From NCBI GenBank assembly GCA_902788095.1, contig CADAIT010000017.1:52802-92006 (forward strand): a stretch of 39,205 nt of DNA, in the 5' to 3' direction. How positions within the stretch are numbered: position 1 is the first letter of the stretch; every line of letters begins with the position of its first letter. This stretch comes from an uncultured Bacteroidia bacterium. Its GTDB lineage: Bacteria > Bacteroidota > Bacteroidia > Bacteroidales > UBA932. Shown here piece by piece: positions 7,641 through 16,584 of the stretch. Under the pieces are notes generated by a model that had not been told where the DNA came from, ran no database searches, and saw only the letters and a program-made list of their open reading frames with translations. The translations under genes and the position numbers were made by a program.

Positions 7641-8050
7641 AGGAAGAGGTAGCGCATAAGGGGAAAGTCGTGAAAATGACCCCGCAGGTGACTACGGTGG
7701 CCATTTTGCAGCATGGTGCCTGCTCGCAGTGTCATGCCGCGGGCCTGTGCGGCATGGCGGACATTGCGGAAAAGATGGTGGAGGTCCCTACGGACCCGTA
7801 CGCTTTCTATGGCGTCGGCGACGAAGTGGAAGTAGTGCTCAAGGCCTCCATGGGCCTGAAAGCCGTGTGGCTGGCCTATTGTATTCCGCTGCTGGTGCTC
7901 ATGGCCGTGGTGCTGCCCCTGTCGGCCCTGAAGGTGGGCGAGGTGATTACCGGAATCAGCGCTTTGGCGGCTGTCGGCCTGTATTACCTGCTGCTGTACC
8001 TTTTTAGGGACGTTCTCAGGAATGAATATGTATTTACAATAAAAGGATAA
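7637..8050 (+). CDS. rseC: RseC/MucC family membrane protein
   Basis: A 137-residue protein of the RseC/MucC (SoxR-reducing) family. The N-terminal half has a conserved cysteine set, GACSQCHAAGLCG. Two hydrophobic segments follow at about 71-93 and 98-117 (AVWLAYCIPLLVLMAVVLPL and ITGISALAAVGLYYLLLYLF). RseC-type proteins accompany Rnf-type complexes (Rsx in Escherichia coli) and may help reduce or mature their redox centres. An ATG at 7610 in the same frame would add nine residues inside the upstream gene; the ATGA start at 7637 is more likely. rnfB follows after three bases. Confidence 0.88.
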   Translation: MKEEVAHKGKVVKMTPQVTTVAILQHGACSQCHAAGLCGMADIAEKMVEVPTDPYAFYGVGDEVEVVLKASMGLKAVWLAYCIPLLVLMAVVLPLSALKVGEVITGISALAAVGLYYLLLYLFRDVLRNEYVFTIKG

Positions 8051-8053
8051 GTT

Positions 8054-9007
8054 ATGAACGCATTTATTTGGACAATCGCAGTGGTGACCGTCCTCGGACT
8101 GGTGCTCTCGCTCGTCCTGTACCTGGTGGCCAGGCGCTTCAGGGTAGAGGAGGATCCCCGCATCGACGAGGTGGAGAAGGCCATGCCGGGCGCCAACTGC
8201 GGCGGTTGTGGCTTTGCCGGATGCCGTGCATTCGCAGAGGCTGCGGTCAAGGCTCCCAACCTGGACAACAATTATTGTCCGGTGGGCGGCAATGACACCA
8301 TGGCAAAAGTGGCGGCTATCCTGGGGTATGAGGTAAAAGCCAAGGCTCCCATGGTGGCTGTCGTCCGTTGTAACGGAGCCTGCGAGGCCCGCCCCAAGGT
8401 GAATGAATATGACGGCTTCGCTTCCTGTTATGTGAAGTCCCTGCTGTACACCGGCGACACGGGATGTGCCTATGGCTGCCTGGGTTGTGGCGACTGCGTG
8501 TCGGCCTGCCAGTTCGGCGCCCTTTCCATGGACCCCGTTACCGGGCTTCCGGTGGTGGACCAGGAAAAGTGCACGGCCTGCGGCGCTTGTGTCAAAGCCT
8601 GTCCCAAGCGCATCATAGAATTGCGGCCGATGGGCCCGCGTGGCATGCGCGAGTTCGTCTCCTGCGTGAACAAGGACAAGGGACCCGTCGCCAAGAAGGC
8701 CTGTGCCAACGCCTGTATCGGCTGCGGCATCTGCGCCAAAACCTGTACGCACGAAGCCATCACCGTGGAGGCCAATGTGGCCTATATCGACCCGGCCAAG
8801 TGCAAACTGTGCCGTGAATGCGAGGCCATGTGCCCCACCGGCGCCATCCACGGGGTGAATTTCCCCAAACCGCTGGACAAGGATGCCGTCAAGGAGCGCA
8901 TCAAAATGCGTCAGCAGAAGGCCCGGGAAGCCGCCGAGGCCGCCAAGGCTGCGGAAGCGCCCAAGCCGGCTGCAGAACCCGTAAAGAAGGAGGCTACCCA
9001 TGAGTAA
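8054..9007 (+). CDS. rnfB: Rnf electron transport complex subunit B
   Basis: A 317-residue ferredoxin-like entry subunit of Rnf, which moves electrons from reduced ferredoxin to NAD+ and pumps Na+ or H+. One N-terminal membrane helix (5-27) is followed by the [4Fe-4S] domain ANCGGCGFAGC. Then come four cysteine sets: CAYGCLGCGDC, CTACGACVKACP, CIGCGICAKTC and CKLCRECEAMCP. The C-terminus is an Ala/Lys/Glu-rich helical tail. It overlaps rnfC by eight bases. Confidence 0.97.
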   Translation: MNAFIWTIAVVTVLGLVLSLVLYLVARRFRVEEDPRIDEVEKAMPGANCGGCGFAGCRAFAEAAVKAPNLDNNYCPVGGNDTMAKVAAILGYEVKAKAPMVAVVRCNGACEARPKVNEYDGFASCYVKSLLYTGDTGCAYGCLGCGDCVSACQFGALSMDPVTGLPVVDQEKCTACGACVKACPKRIIELRPMGPRGMREFVSCVNKDKGPVAKKACANACIGCGICAKTCTHEAITVEANVAYIDPAKCKLCRECEAMCPTGAIHGVNFPKPLDKDAVKERIKMRQQKAREAAEAAKAAEAPKPAAEPVKKEATHE

Positions 9008-10373
9008 GCATACATTCAGTATCGGCGGTGTACATCCGCACGACAGCAAAATATCCCGGGAATGCGCCATTCAGCCGCTTCCCATTCCCCCCACCGTGTA
9101 CATTTCCGTGGCCCAGCACATCGGCGCTCCGTCGGTGCCCTGCGTGGCCGTGGGGGACAAAGTGAAAGTGGGCCAGGTGATTGCGGAGCCCGGCGGCTTC
9201 GTGGGCGCCTTCATCCACTCCTCGGTGTCCGGTACCGTCAAGTCCATCGCCCCGCGCGCAGACCTCGCCGGACGCGCCTCCACGCACATCGAGATTGCCG
9301 TGGAAGGTGACGAGTGGCTGGAGAGCATCGACCGCAGCGAGACCCTCGTAACCGCCATTCCGGAGGACGCCAAGGCCATTATCGACAAAGTCCGTCTGGG
9401 CGGCGTCGTGGGTCTGGGCGGCGCTACCTTCCCCACGCACGTGAAACTGAGCCCGCCTCCGGGTTCCAAATGCGAGCGCGTGATTATCAACGGCTGCGAA
9501 TGTGAGCCGTACCTTACTTCGGACTTCCGCACCCTGCTGGAGAAAGGGGAGCAGGTGGTGGTAGGTGCCGCCCTGCTGCAGAAAGCCATGGGCGGCGTGC
9601 CTTGCACCATCGCCATCGAGGAGAACAAGCCCGAGGCCATCGCCCATATCCGTGAAGTCATCGCCAAACTGGGCTATAAGGACATGGACGTGATGGTGAT
9701 GAAGATGATGTATCCGCAGGGCGGTGAAAAGCAGCTGATCGATGCCGTGATGCACCGTCAGGTAGGTTCAGGGGCCCTTCCCATCAGCGTGGGTGCCGTG
9801 GTGCAGAACGTCGCCACCGCCCTGGCCGTGTACGATGCCGTGCAGAAGAACAAGCCCATCGTGGACAATTCCGTCACCGTGACGGGCGAGTGCTTCCCCA
9901 AGCAGGCCAATCTGCTGGTGCGTGTGGGCACGCCGCTGCAGTATATCATCGACTTCCTGGGCGGGGTTCCGGCCGATGCCGCCAAAATCATCAGCGGCGG
10001 TCCCATGATGGGCCGTGCCGTCGCCAACCTGGATGCCGCCACGGTGAAGGGAACCGGCGCCCTGCTCTTCCTCACGGAAAAGCAGACCCGCCGTGCTCCG
10101 GAAACCAACTGTATCCGCTGTGGCAAGTGTGCCGACGCCTGCCCCATGGGCCTGGAACCGTTCCTGCTGAACAAACTCTCCAAGGCCAAGGACTGGGATG
10201 CCTGCGAGGCCAATGCCGCGCAGGACTGTATCGAGTGCGGCTGCTGCCTGTATTCCTGTCCCGCCCACATCCCGCTGCTGGACAACATCCGCGTGGGCAA
10301 AGGCTTTGTGTTAAATGCTATCCGCGCCCGTGCCGCTGCCGCCAAGGCTGCAGCAGAAGCTGCTAAAAAGTAA
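9000..10373 (+). CDS. rnfC: Rnf electron transport complex subunit C
   Basis: A 457-residue NADH-binding, peripheral subunit of Rnf. It has the Rnf-Nqr N-terminal barrel-like domain (1-110), the glycine-rich nucleotide/FMN segment GGVVGLGGATFPTHVK (about 137-152) with INGCECEPYLTSDFR, an SLBB region, and two [4Fe-4S] motifs, CIRCGKCADACP and CIECGCCLYSCP. The Ala/Lys tail is short compared with proteobacterial RnfC. Translation is probably coupled to rnfB by the overlap; rnfD begins six bases after its stop. Confidence 0.97.
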   Translation: MSKHTFSIGGVHPHDSKISRECAIQPLPIPPTVYISVAQHIGAPSVPCVAVGDKVKVGQVIAEPGGFVGAFIHSSVSGTVKSIAPRADLAGRASTHIEIAVEGDEWLESIDRSETLVTAIPEDAKAIIDKVRLGGVVGLGGATFPTHVKLSPPPGSKCERVIINGCECEPYLTSDFRTLLEKGEQVVVGAALLQKAMGGVPCTIAIEENKPEAIAHIREVIAKLGYKDMDVMVMKMMYPQGGEKQLIDAVMHRQVGSGALPISVGAVVQNVATALAVYDAVQKNKPIVDNSVTVTGECFPKQANLLVRVGTPLQYIIDFLGGVPADAAKIISGGPMMGRAVANLDAATVKGTGALLFLTEKQTRRAPETNCIRCGKCADACPMGLEPFLLNKLSKAKDWDACEANAAQDCIECGCCLYSCPAHIPLLDNIRVGKGFVLNAIRARAAAAKAAAEAAKK

Positions 10374-10379
10374 CAGACT

Positions 10380-11357
10380 ATGAGCAAGTTATTAGTATCT
10401 CCTTCTCCCCATATCCATTCCAAGGTCTCTACCAGGTCCTTGATGCTGGATGTGGTGATTGCACTCATTCCGGCCGTTATCTGCTCCGTTGTCTTCTACG
10501 GCTGGCAGGAACTGCTGGTACTGGGCGTGAGTGTGGCTTCCTGCGTGCTGCTGGAATGGGCCATCACCAAGTATATGCTTAAACAGCCGTCCACCATCGG
10601 CGACTGGTCGGCCGTCATTACGGGTATTCTGCTGGCGCTGAACGTGCCATATACCACGCCCTGGTGGGTGATTTTCATCGGCGCCGTGGTCGCTGTCGGC
10701 GTTGCCAAAATGACCTTCGGCGGACTGGGACAGAATATTTGGAACCCCGCCCTGGTGGGCCGTGTGTTCCTGCTGGTTTCTTTCCCTACTTACATGACCA
10801 CCTGGAGCCAGCCGCAGGGCCTGTTCGGCGTAGATGCCGTTTCCGGCCCCACCCCGCTGGGCGCCATCCAGGAAGGCCTGCTGCAGGGAGCTTCCGTGCA
10901 GGACCTCACCGCAGCCTATAACTATAAGGACCTGCTGTTCGCCAATCTGGGCGGCAGCGCCGGCGAAGTGTGCGCCCTGGCGCTGCTGGCCGGTTTCGTG
11001 TACCTGTGCTGCCGCAAGGTCATCAAGCCTTGGATTACCCTGAGCATCCTGTGCACCGTGGCGCTGACGTCCCTCATCTTCTGGAGCGTGGACCCTGCCC
11101 GTTTCACGGACCCCGCCTTCAACCTGCTCACCGGCGGTCTCATCCTCGGCGCCTGCTTCATGGCTACGGACTATGTAACCTCGCCCATGAGCACCTGGGG
11201 CGGCGTTGTCTTTGGTGTCGGCATCGGCTTCCTTACCATGATGATTCGTTACTTCGGCTCCTATCCGGAGGGCGTTTCCTTCGCCATCCTCATCATGAAC
11301 TCGGTGGTTCCGCTGCTGAATATGTGGTTTAAACAGAAAAAATTCGGGAGGAAATAG
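10380..11357 (+). CDS. rnfD: Rnf electron transport complex subunit D
   Basis: A 325-residue integral membrane subunit of Rnf with about nine hydrophobic segments. RnfD carries FMN bound to a threonine of an SGAT-type motif; here the corresponding site reads VSGPTPLGA, with Thr158 as the probable attachment residue and Pro in place of the usual Ala before it. FGGLGQNIWNPALVGRVFL is the conserved family segment. rnfG begins three bases after the stop. Confidence 0.96.
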   Translation: MSKLLVSPSPHIHSKVSTRSLMLDVVIALIPAVICSVVFYGWQELLVLGVSVASCVLLEWAITKYMLKQPSTIGDWSAVITGILLALNVPYTTPWWVIFIGAVVAVGVAKMTFGGLGQNIWNPALVGRVFLLVSFPTYMTTWSQPQGLFGVDAVSGPTPLGAIQEGLLQGASVQDLTAAYNYKDLLFANLGGSAGEVCALALLAGFVYLCCRKVIKPWITLSILCTVALTSLIFWSVDPARFTDPAFNLLTGGLILGACFMATDYVTSPMSTWGGVVFGVGIGFLTMMIRYFGSYPEGVSFAILIMNSVVPLLNMWFKQKKFGRK

Positions 11358-11360
11358 ACC

Positions 11361-11978
11361 ATGGCTGCAAAATCCAATTTAACCAATATGGTATTGGCCC
11401 TGGGTGTCACCTGCCTGCTGTGCTCGGCCATCCTGGGCGGGGCCTTCGTGCTCACCAAAGAGCCCATCGAGGCTGCTGCCGCCCAGAAGACCAACCGTGC
11501 CATCGCACAGGTGCTTCCGGCCTTTGAGACGGCATCGGAGCGTCAGTTTGTCGAGGCCCTGGGCAAGGATTTCCCTTACTATGAGGCCAAGAACGGCGAA
11601 ACGCTGGCCGGTTACGCCATCGAGTCCACCGTGGTGGGCTTCGGCGGCAATCTCACCCTCATGGTGGGCATTACGCCGGACCGCGTGGTGTACAACACCT
11701 CCGTGCTCTCCCACAGCGAAACGCCCGGTCTGGGGGCCAAGTGCACCTCGGACCCCAAGTTCGTTTCCCAATGGCAGGGCTTCGACCCGTCCGTGAAAAA
11801 GCTCATCGTCAGGAAAGACGGTGGCGATGTGGATGCCATCACCGCTTCCACCATTACTTCCCGCGCGTACGCGCTGGCCGTGGAGAACGCCCTGGTGGCC
11901 TTTGATACCCTGTATGCTCCGGATGCCACGTCCGGCGCCACCAAACCCGTAGAAGAAGGAGGACAGAGCAATGAGTAA
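11361..11978 (+). CDS. rnfG: Rnf electron transport complex subunit G
   Basis: A 205-residue membrane-anchored flavoprotein subunit of Rnf. It has one N-terminal helix (about 10-32) and an FMN-binding domain with ETPGLGAKC. The normal flavinylation site reads DAITAST (158-164), in which the usual SGAT/TGAT core is degenerate, with Thr164 as the candidate acceptor. A second, more canonical pattern, DATSGAT (188-194, Thr194), sits near the C-terminus. It overlaps rnfE by eight bases. Confidence 0.95.
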   Translation: MAAKSNLTNMVLALGVTCLLCSAILGGAFVLTKEPIEAAAAQKTNRAIAQVLPAFETASERQFVEALGKDFPYYEAKNGETLAGYAIESTVVGFGGNLTLMVGITPDRVVYNTSVLSHSETPGLGAKCTSDPKFVSQWQGFDPSVKKLIVRKDGGDVDAITASTITSRAYALAVENALVAFDTLYAPDATSGATKPVEEGGQSNE

Positions 11979-12558
11979 GTTCAAACTGATTACCGACGGA
12001 CTGGTCAAGAACAACCCTACGTTCGTCTTGTTGCTGGGTATGTGTCCTACCCTGGCCACGACCACTTCCGCCATCAACGGCCTGTCGATGGGCCTTGCCA
12101 CGCTCTTTGTGCTGGTGCTCAGCAATATGGCCATCTCAGCCATCGCTCCGGCAGTGCCTGACAAGGTGCACATTCCGGTGTATATCGTGGTGATTGCCAC
12201 CTTCGTAACCCTGCTGCAGTTCCTGATGCAGGCATACACGCCGGCCATGTACGAAACCCTGGGCCTGTTCATCCCGCTTATCGTGGTGAACTGCATCGTC
12301 CTGGGCCGTGCGGAGGCTTTCGCCAACAAGCACGGGGTGCTGGAAAGCGCCTGCGACGGCTTGGGCGTGGGCCTGGGCTTCACCTGCTCGCTTACCGTGC
12401 TGGGTCTGGTGCGTGAGATTCTCGGCTCCGGCAGCGCCTTCGGCTACAACTTCATCGGCGGTCACGACGGCATGCTGGCCTTTGTGATGGCTCCGGGCGC
12501 CTTCCTGTGCCTGGGCTACCTGATGGTTCTGTTTAACAAATACCTGAAAAAGAACTAG
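11971..12558 (+). CDS. rnfE: Rnf electron transport complex subunit E
   Basis: A 195-residue, six-helix membrane subunit of the RnfA/RnfE (NqrD/NqrE) pair. Characteristic pieces are NNPTFVLLLGMCPTLA at the N-terminus, containing the conserved LGxCP that contributes to the intramembrane iron centre, and PLIVVNCIVLGRAEAFA in the middle. The length is slightly below that of enterobacterial RsxE. rnfA starts three bases after the stop. Confidence 0.96.
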   Translation: MSKFKLITDGLVKNNPTFVLLLGMCPTLATTTSAINGLSMGLATLFVLVLSNMAISAIAPAVPDKVHIPVYIVVIATFVTLLQFLMQAYTPAMYETLGLFIPLIVVNCIVLGRAEAFANKHGVLESACDGLGVGLGFTCSLTVLGLVREILGSGSAFGYNFIGGHDGMLAFVMAPGAFLCLGYLMVLFNKYLKKN

Positions 12559-12561
12559 GCT

Positions 12562-13161
12562 ATGGAGTACTTTCTGATTATTATCTCGGCGATTTTCGTC
12601 AACAATATCGTCCTGGCGCAGTTCCTGGGCATCTGCCCGTTCCTGGGCGTGTCCAACAAACTGTCCACCGCCACGGGTATGTCCATGGCCGTATGCTTTG
12701 TGATTACGCTGGCTACGCTGGTGACGTATCTGATAAACCAGTATCTCCTGGTACCGTTCGGCATCACTTTCCTGCAGACCATCGCCTTCATCCTGGTGAT
12801 TGCCGCACTGGTGCAGATGGTGGAGATTGTGCTCAAGAAGGTGTCCCCGTCCCTGTATCAGGCCCTGGGCATCTTCCTGCCCCTGATTACCACCAACTGC
12901 GCGGTGCTGGGCGTGGCCATCAATGTGGTTACCAAGGAGTTCGCCTTCGTTCCCGGCGGCATGCTCAACCTGGGCCAGGCCCTGGTGTATGCCTTCGCCA
13001 CCTCGCTGGGTTACGGCCTGGCCATGGTGATTTTTGCCGGTATCCGTGAGCACCTGGCCCTGAATAATGTTCCCAAGGCCTTCAAGGGCGTGCCCATTGC
13101 CATCATCAGTGTGGGTATCCTGGCCCTGGCCTTCATGGGCTTCAGCGGGATGGTGAAGTAG
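12562..13161 (+). CDS. rnfA: Rnf electron transport complex subunit A
   Basis: A 199-residue, six-helix membrane subunit, the partner of RnfE. Conserved segments include [18 protein letters not shown] near the N-terminus and [14 protein letters not shown] in the middle; these half-helices carry the cysteines of the iron centre between A and E. It is the last gene of a BCDGEA operon. The next gene (deoD) is convergent. Confidence 0.97.
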   Translation: MEYFLIIISAIFVNNIVLAQFLGICPFLGVSNKLSTATGMSMAVCFVITLATLVTYLINQYLLVPFGITFLQTIAFILVIAALVQMVEIVLKKVSPSLYQALGIFLPLITTNCAVLGVAINVVTKEFAFVPGGMLNLGQALVYAFATSLGYGLAMVIFAGIREHLALNNVPKAFKGVPIAIISVGILALAFMGFSGMVK

Positions 13162-13204
13162 TTTTTTAGTGGCGGCTAATCGGCTGTCACTGAGATGTTT
13201 ATAG

Positions 13205-13239
13205 AATAATCCTCGTTCAAATTTTGAACGAGGATTATT
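13205..13239. repeat. AATCCTCGTTC hairpin, family A copy 3
   Basis: A perfect 17-bp inverted repeat around a single central base, between the convergent rnfA and deoD genes. Flanks (GCGTAAT after, TATAG before) match those of the copies at 2961 and 3083. It could stop transcription from both sides, but no T-run is present, and its recurrence suggests a dispersed palindromic family. Confidence 0.7.
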
Positions 13240-13306
13240 GCGTAATATGCTGTGCTACAGATGGTTGGCGATCACGAAGAGTGGCGTGCAACAGCGGCCA
13301 GACGGG

Positions 13307-14014
13307 TTACACCAGCGACAACGCCACATCCATCATATTGGTGAAGGTGGTTTGTCTTTGTTCGGCGGTGGTCGCCTCGCCGGTGATGATGTGGTCCGAC
13401 ACGGTGAACATGGCCAGGGCCTTGTTTCCGGAGTAGGCGGCGTTCATGTACAGGGCGGCGGCTTCCATCTCCACGGCCAGCACGCCCATCTTCATCCATT
13501 TGTCCGTCTGCGGGTTGGCGGAGTAGAAGACATCGGATGACACCACGTTGCCCACCATATAGTCGTACCCGAAATTTTCACAGTTGTTTACGGCTTTCTG
13601 CAGCAGGCCGAAATCGGCAATGGGACAGTAGGTGCCCGGAAGCTGGAACTGGGCGGCGTAGTTGGAATCCGTGCAGGCGCCCATCGCCAGCACCAGGTCG
13701 CCAATTTTCAGGTCTTTGTGGCAGGCGCCCGCGGAGCCGATACGGATGATGGTCTTGACATCGTAGAAATTGAACAGCTCGTAGGTGTAGATGGAAATGG
13801 AGGGGATGCCCATGCCATGTCCCATTACGCTCACGGGCTTTCCTTTGTAGGTGCCGGTGTAGCCCAGCATACCGCGGACTTTATTGAACAGGACGGGATT
13901 CTCCAGGTAGTGCTCGGCCATGAACTGGACGCGCAGCGGATCACCGGCCATGATGACGAAGGGTGCAATCTCGCCTTTCTTGGCGCCGATATGCGGTGTA
14001 GGTGTAGTATTCAT
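13307..14014 (-). CDS. deoD: Purine-nucleoside phosphorylase, DeoD type
   Basis: A 235-residue cytoplasmic enzyme that splits purine nucleosides with phosphate into base and (deoxy)ribose-1-phosphate in salvage. DeoD family marks are [23 protein letters not shown] near the N-terminus (in parts), [34 protein letters not shown] (ribose binding) and FTVSDHI with the catalytic Asp. The start at 14014 ([18 protein letters not shown]) is the normal family start; the frame runs further upstream only as a shadow of the transporter gene. It starts five bases after the Dcu stop codon. Confidence 0.95.
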   Translation of the reverse strand: MNTTPTPHIGAKKGEIAPFVIMAGDPLRVQFMAEHYLENPVLFNKVRGMLGYTGTYKGKPVSVMGHGMGIPSISIYTYELFNFYDVKTIIRIGSAGACHKDLKIGDLVLAMGACTDSNYAAQFQLPGTYCPIADFGLLQKAVNNCENFGYDYMVGNVVSSDVFYSANPQTDKWMKMGVLAVEMEAAALYMNAAYSGNKALAMFTVSDHIITGEATTAEQRQTTFTNMMDVALSLV

Positions 14015-14019
14015 GTTTT

Positions 14020-15396
14020 TTACTGGATGAAAGCGGCAAAGTAGCCGGCAAAAAATACATTGGTTATCAGATAAGCCACGATGGTGGACACAATGACGCT
14101 GATAAGGCCCGGCATCATGAAACTGTGGTTGAGCAGGTACTTGCCGATAACGGTGGTGCCGCTCCGGTCGAAGTTCACGGTGGCGATGTCGGACGGGTAG
14201 TTGGGGATGAAGAAGTAGCCGTAAACGCTCGGCAGCACGCCCAGCAGTACGGGACCGGCAATGCCCAGCTCGTATGCCAGCGGCAGCATGGCCACCACGA
14301 CGGCGCCCTGGGAGTTGATGAGCACGCTCACCAGGAAGAACACGAAGGCGATGCTCCAGGGATAGTTGGTCACCAAGTCCGTGAGCATGAGCTTCATCTG
14401 GTCCATGTAGTTGCCGAAATACGTATCGGCCAGCCAGGCGATGCCGTAAATGGCCACCACGGCCACCATGCCGCTCTGCCAGACGGCGCCGGCTACGGCC
14501 TTCTTGGGCTGGGCCTTGCAGAACATGATGTTGCAGGCGGCAGCGGCAAGCATGATAATCTGGATGCAGATGTTCATCTTGGGCAACTTGATGGCCTGGG
14601 CGAGGGTGTTGCCGTCGGCCACGTGAATCATCTGGCAGAAAGCAAAGCCTACAATCACCAGCAGGGCGCCCAGGAACACATATACGGAGGCCTTGGCTTC
14701 CTTGGTAATCACTTTGTCCAGGGTGGTGGCGGAGTTGCCGTACATGTACTGGTACAGTTCGGGGTCGGCCTTTCTCTTCAGGAATTCGGGATCCTTGTCC
14801 AGGTCCTTGCCGCGCTTGTAGGAAGCGGCTGCGGCGCACATGAGGCCTATCACGCAGGCCGGGATGGTAACCATGAGCACCTGCGGAATGCTCACCATGT
14901 AGCCGTTGGCGTTGGAAATGGTGACGAAGGCCACTACGGCCGCTGCGATGGGGGAGCAGGTGATGCCTACCTGGGAGGCTACGGAAGCCACTCCGCAGGG
15001 ACGCTCCGGGCGGATGTTCTTTTTAAGGGCGATGTCGCAGATGATGGGCATGATGGTGTACACCACGTGGCCGGTACCTACAAGCACGGTGAGGAAGAAG
15101 GTCACCAGGGGCCCCAGAAAGGTGATGTGCTCCGGATGCTTGCGCAGCATCTTTTCCGCTATCTGAATCATCCAGTCCATGCCGCCGGATGCCTGGAGGG
15201 TGCCCGCGCAGGTGACGGCGGCGATGATGATGTAAATAACGTCCGTGGGCGGGGTGCCGGGTTTGAGGCCGAAACCGAAGACCAGGATGGCCAGGCCGAT
15301 GCCGGAAATGGCGCCCAGCGCCAGAGAGCCGTAACGGGACCCTACATACAGTGCTGCCAGGACAATGAGCAGCTCCACAATCATGGTAAAAGTCAT
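14020..15396 (-). CDS. dcuB: Anaerobic C4-dicarboxylate transporter, DcuA/DcuB family
   Basis: A 458-residue inner-membrane carrier with about 11-12 hydrophobic helices. The Dcu family exchanges fumarate, malate or aspartate for succinate under anaerobic conditions. Diagnostic segments are [45 protein letters not shown] and [19 protein letters not shown]. It fits fumarate respiration in Bacteroidales. DcuA and DcuB cannot be told apart reliably here. It lies between the lipoprotein hydrolase (21 bases upstream) and deoD (five bases downstream) in one leftward operon. Confidence 0.93.
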   Translation of the reverse strand: MTFTMIVELLIVLAALYVGSRYGSLALGAISGIGLAILVFGFGLKPGTPPTDVIYIIIAAVTCAGTLQASGGMDWMIQIAEKMLRKHPEHITFLGPLVTFFLTVLVGTGHVVYTIMPIICDIALKKNIRPERPCGVASVASQVGITCSPIAAAVVAFVTISNANGYMVSIPQVLMVTIPACVIGLMCAAAASYKRGKDLDKDPEFLKRKADPELYQYMYGNSATTLDKVITKEAKASVYVFLGALLVIVGFAFCQMIHVADGNTLAQAIKLPKMNICIQIIMLAAAACNIMFCKAQPKKAVAGAVWQSGMVAVVAIYGIAWLADTYFGNYMDQMKLMLTDLVTNYPWSIAFVFFLVSVLINSQGAVVVAMLPLAYELGIAGPVLLGVLPSVYGYFFIPNYPSDIATVNFDRSGTTVIGKYLLNHSFMMPGLISVIVSTIVAYLITNVFFAGYFAAFIQ

Positions 15397-15417
15397 AGCG
15401 TTATTGTTGCAGTTAGT

Positions 15418-16317
15418 TTACAGGACGGTCGGGAACCACTTCTGCAGGACGGCCGTGGCTTCACGGATTCCCCGGTCGTCAAAGTTGTGGCCCTGGCCCT
15501 TGATTACGTCCAGGCGGACGTTCTGATAGGTCTTCATGGCCTCGTGCGTGTACTCAATAGGCACAATGAGGTCCTCGTCTCCGTGGATGATGTGGACGGG
15601 GCCTTTGTAATTGTCGATAACTTCGTAGGGCTGGATGTCATAGGCGTCCCGGACGTACCTTTTGGAGAAGGTGTAGTTTACTACGCCCAGGTTCAGGCCG
15701 ACGCCCTCCTCCGGGATATTGTCCAGGTCGCCGTCGAACAGTGTGTTTACGGCGGTACGCACATATTCCGGGATGTTGAAGGCAGGGAAGAAGAGCCCCA
15801 GCGCCTTTACGCGGGAAGGGTACTTGGCCGCAAACAGGGCGGAGACCAGGCCGCCCTGACTGGCTCCCATCACTACAATGCGGGAAGGATCCACATCGGC
15901 GCGGCTGGCGATGGCGTCGTAAACGGCCGTGACGTCTTCTACTTCCGTGAGGACGGAATTGTCCTTGGCGATGTCGCCGTCGCTCAGGCTTTCACCGGGC
16001 GAGCCGCCGCAGAAGTCAAAGCAGACGGCCACAATGCCCATTTGGGCGGCAGCCTTGGCGTAAGGTTCCATCTTCACGTAAGATGCAAAGAGGCCGTGGC
16101 ACAGGATGACGGCCGGTTTGCGGCCTTCCAGGCCATAGGGCATGTAAAGTTTTCCGCCGATGCGGGATGTGCCCTTCGTGGTGGAAAAATCCAGCACGGA
16201 TACCTCATAGGTGTCCGGTGCGGCAACGGGAGTGGGATTGTCCTTCTTGCAGGAGAAAGTCAGCGTGGCGGCCAGCAGGGACAGGACCGCCCATTTGAGG
16301 GATATGGGAAATTTCAT
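15418..16317 (-). CDS. Alpha/beta hydrolase lipoprotein
   Basis: A 299-residue secreted hydrolase. A lipoprotein signal (residues 1-23, LTFSC with Cys23) is followed by an alpha/beta-hydrolase fold: oxyanion region ILCHGLFAS, nucleophile elbow GASQG with Ser153, acid GDEDLIVP (Asp247 or Asp249) and His277 in GQGHNF. It resembles the BAAT/dienelactone-hydrolase and feruloyl-esterase-like group; the substrate is unknown but is probably an ester on a glycan or peptide outside the inner membrane. I chose 16317 because the signal peptide starts there and a promoter lies 20 bases upstream; the open frame reaching 16524 runs through a palindromic repeat. It is first in the operon with dcuB and deoD. 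Confidence 0.88.
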   Translation of the reverse strand: MKFPISLKWAVLSLLAATLTFSCKKDNPTPVAAPDTYEVSVLDFSTTKGTSRIGGKLYMPYGLEGRKPAVILCHGLFASYVKMEPYAKAAAQMGIVAVCFDFCGGSPGESLSDGDIAKDNSVLTEVEDVTAVYDAIASRADVDPSRIVVMGASQGGLVSALFAAKYPSRVKALGLFFPAFNIPEYVRTAVNTLFDGDLDNIPEEGVGLNLGVVNYTFSKRYVRDAYDIQPYEVIDNYKGPVHIIHGDEDLIVPIEYTHEAMKTYQNVRLDVIKGQGHNFDDRGIREATAVLQKWFPTVL

Positions 16318-16336
16318 GGTTACTGTGTTATGTATG

Positions 16337-16344
16337 CAAAGATA
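16337..16344 (-). promoter_or_regulatory. Promoter -7 element of the hydrolase-dcuB-deoD operon
   Basis: On the minus strand this reads TATCTTTG, preceded by a T-rich tract. It gives a leader of about 12-14 bases before the start codon at 16317. Confidence 0.65.
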
Positions 16345-16373
16345 ATAAAAAAAGACACAGGCGCCCCGATTCG

Positions 16374-16473
16374 GGTGCGGGTAGGTGGCCATTATTTTTC
16401 CACTTACCGTCAAAAATGCCCTTTTTTGCAGGAGACTGGTTATTATTTCACCAGCTACCTGCACTTGTCGGGC
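16374..16473. repeat. Palindromic intergenic element, family B copy 2
   Basis: The ends GTGCGGGTAGGTGG and CCAGCTACCTGCAC are inverted (12 of 14 positions pair). The interior repeats the motif order seen at 2782-2873: CCACTTACC, a central CCCTTTTTT, then CTGGTTATTATTTCACCAG. It lies directly upstream of the hydrolase promoter. Confidence 0.65.
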
Positions 16474-16502
16474 TGGACGGTAGTGAGGTCGGGGATTTGT
16501 CA

Positions 16503-16543
16503 CAAAAATAGACCGTTCAAGCAAGCTTGACGGCCTATTTTTA
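16503..16543. terminator. Bidirectional hairpin terminator
   Basis: AAATAGACCGTTCAAGC and GCTTGACGGCCTATTT pair with one bulge and a G-T pair, leaving T-runs on both strands. On the minus strand it lies about 45 bases past the tRNA-Arg 3' end. Confidence 0.65.
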
Positions 16544-16546
16544 TGC

Positions 16547-16570
16547 CAAACGCCACGGCCTGCCCGTGGC
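16547..16570. terminator. Hairpin downstream of tRNA-Arg
   Basis: ACGCCACGG and CCGTGGCGT form a 9-bp stem with a short loop, about 15 bases beyond the 3' end of tRNA-Arg on the minus strand. There is no T-run, so it may be a processing stem or the first half of a double terminator with 16503-16543. Confidence 0.5.
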
Positions 16571-16584
16571 GTCTGTGCCTTTCG

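Noticed and set aside
14125-16530. Open frame of 801 codons on the plus strand opposite the Dcu and hydrolase genes
   Set aside because: It runs across two well-supported minus-strand genes and their junction, and its His/Gly/Val-rich composition is typical of an antisense shadow.
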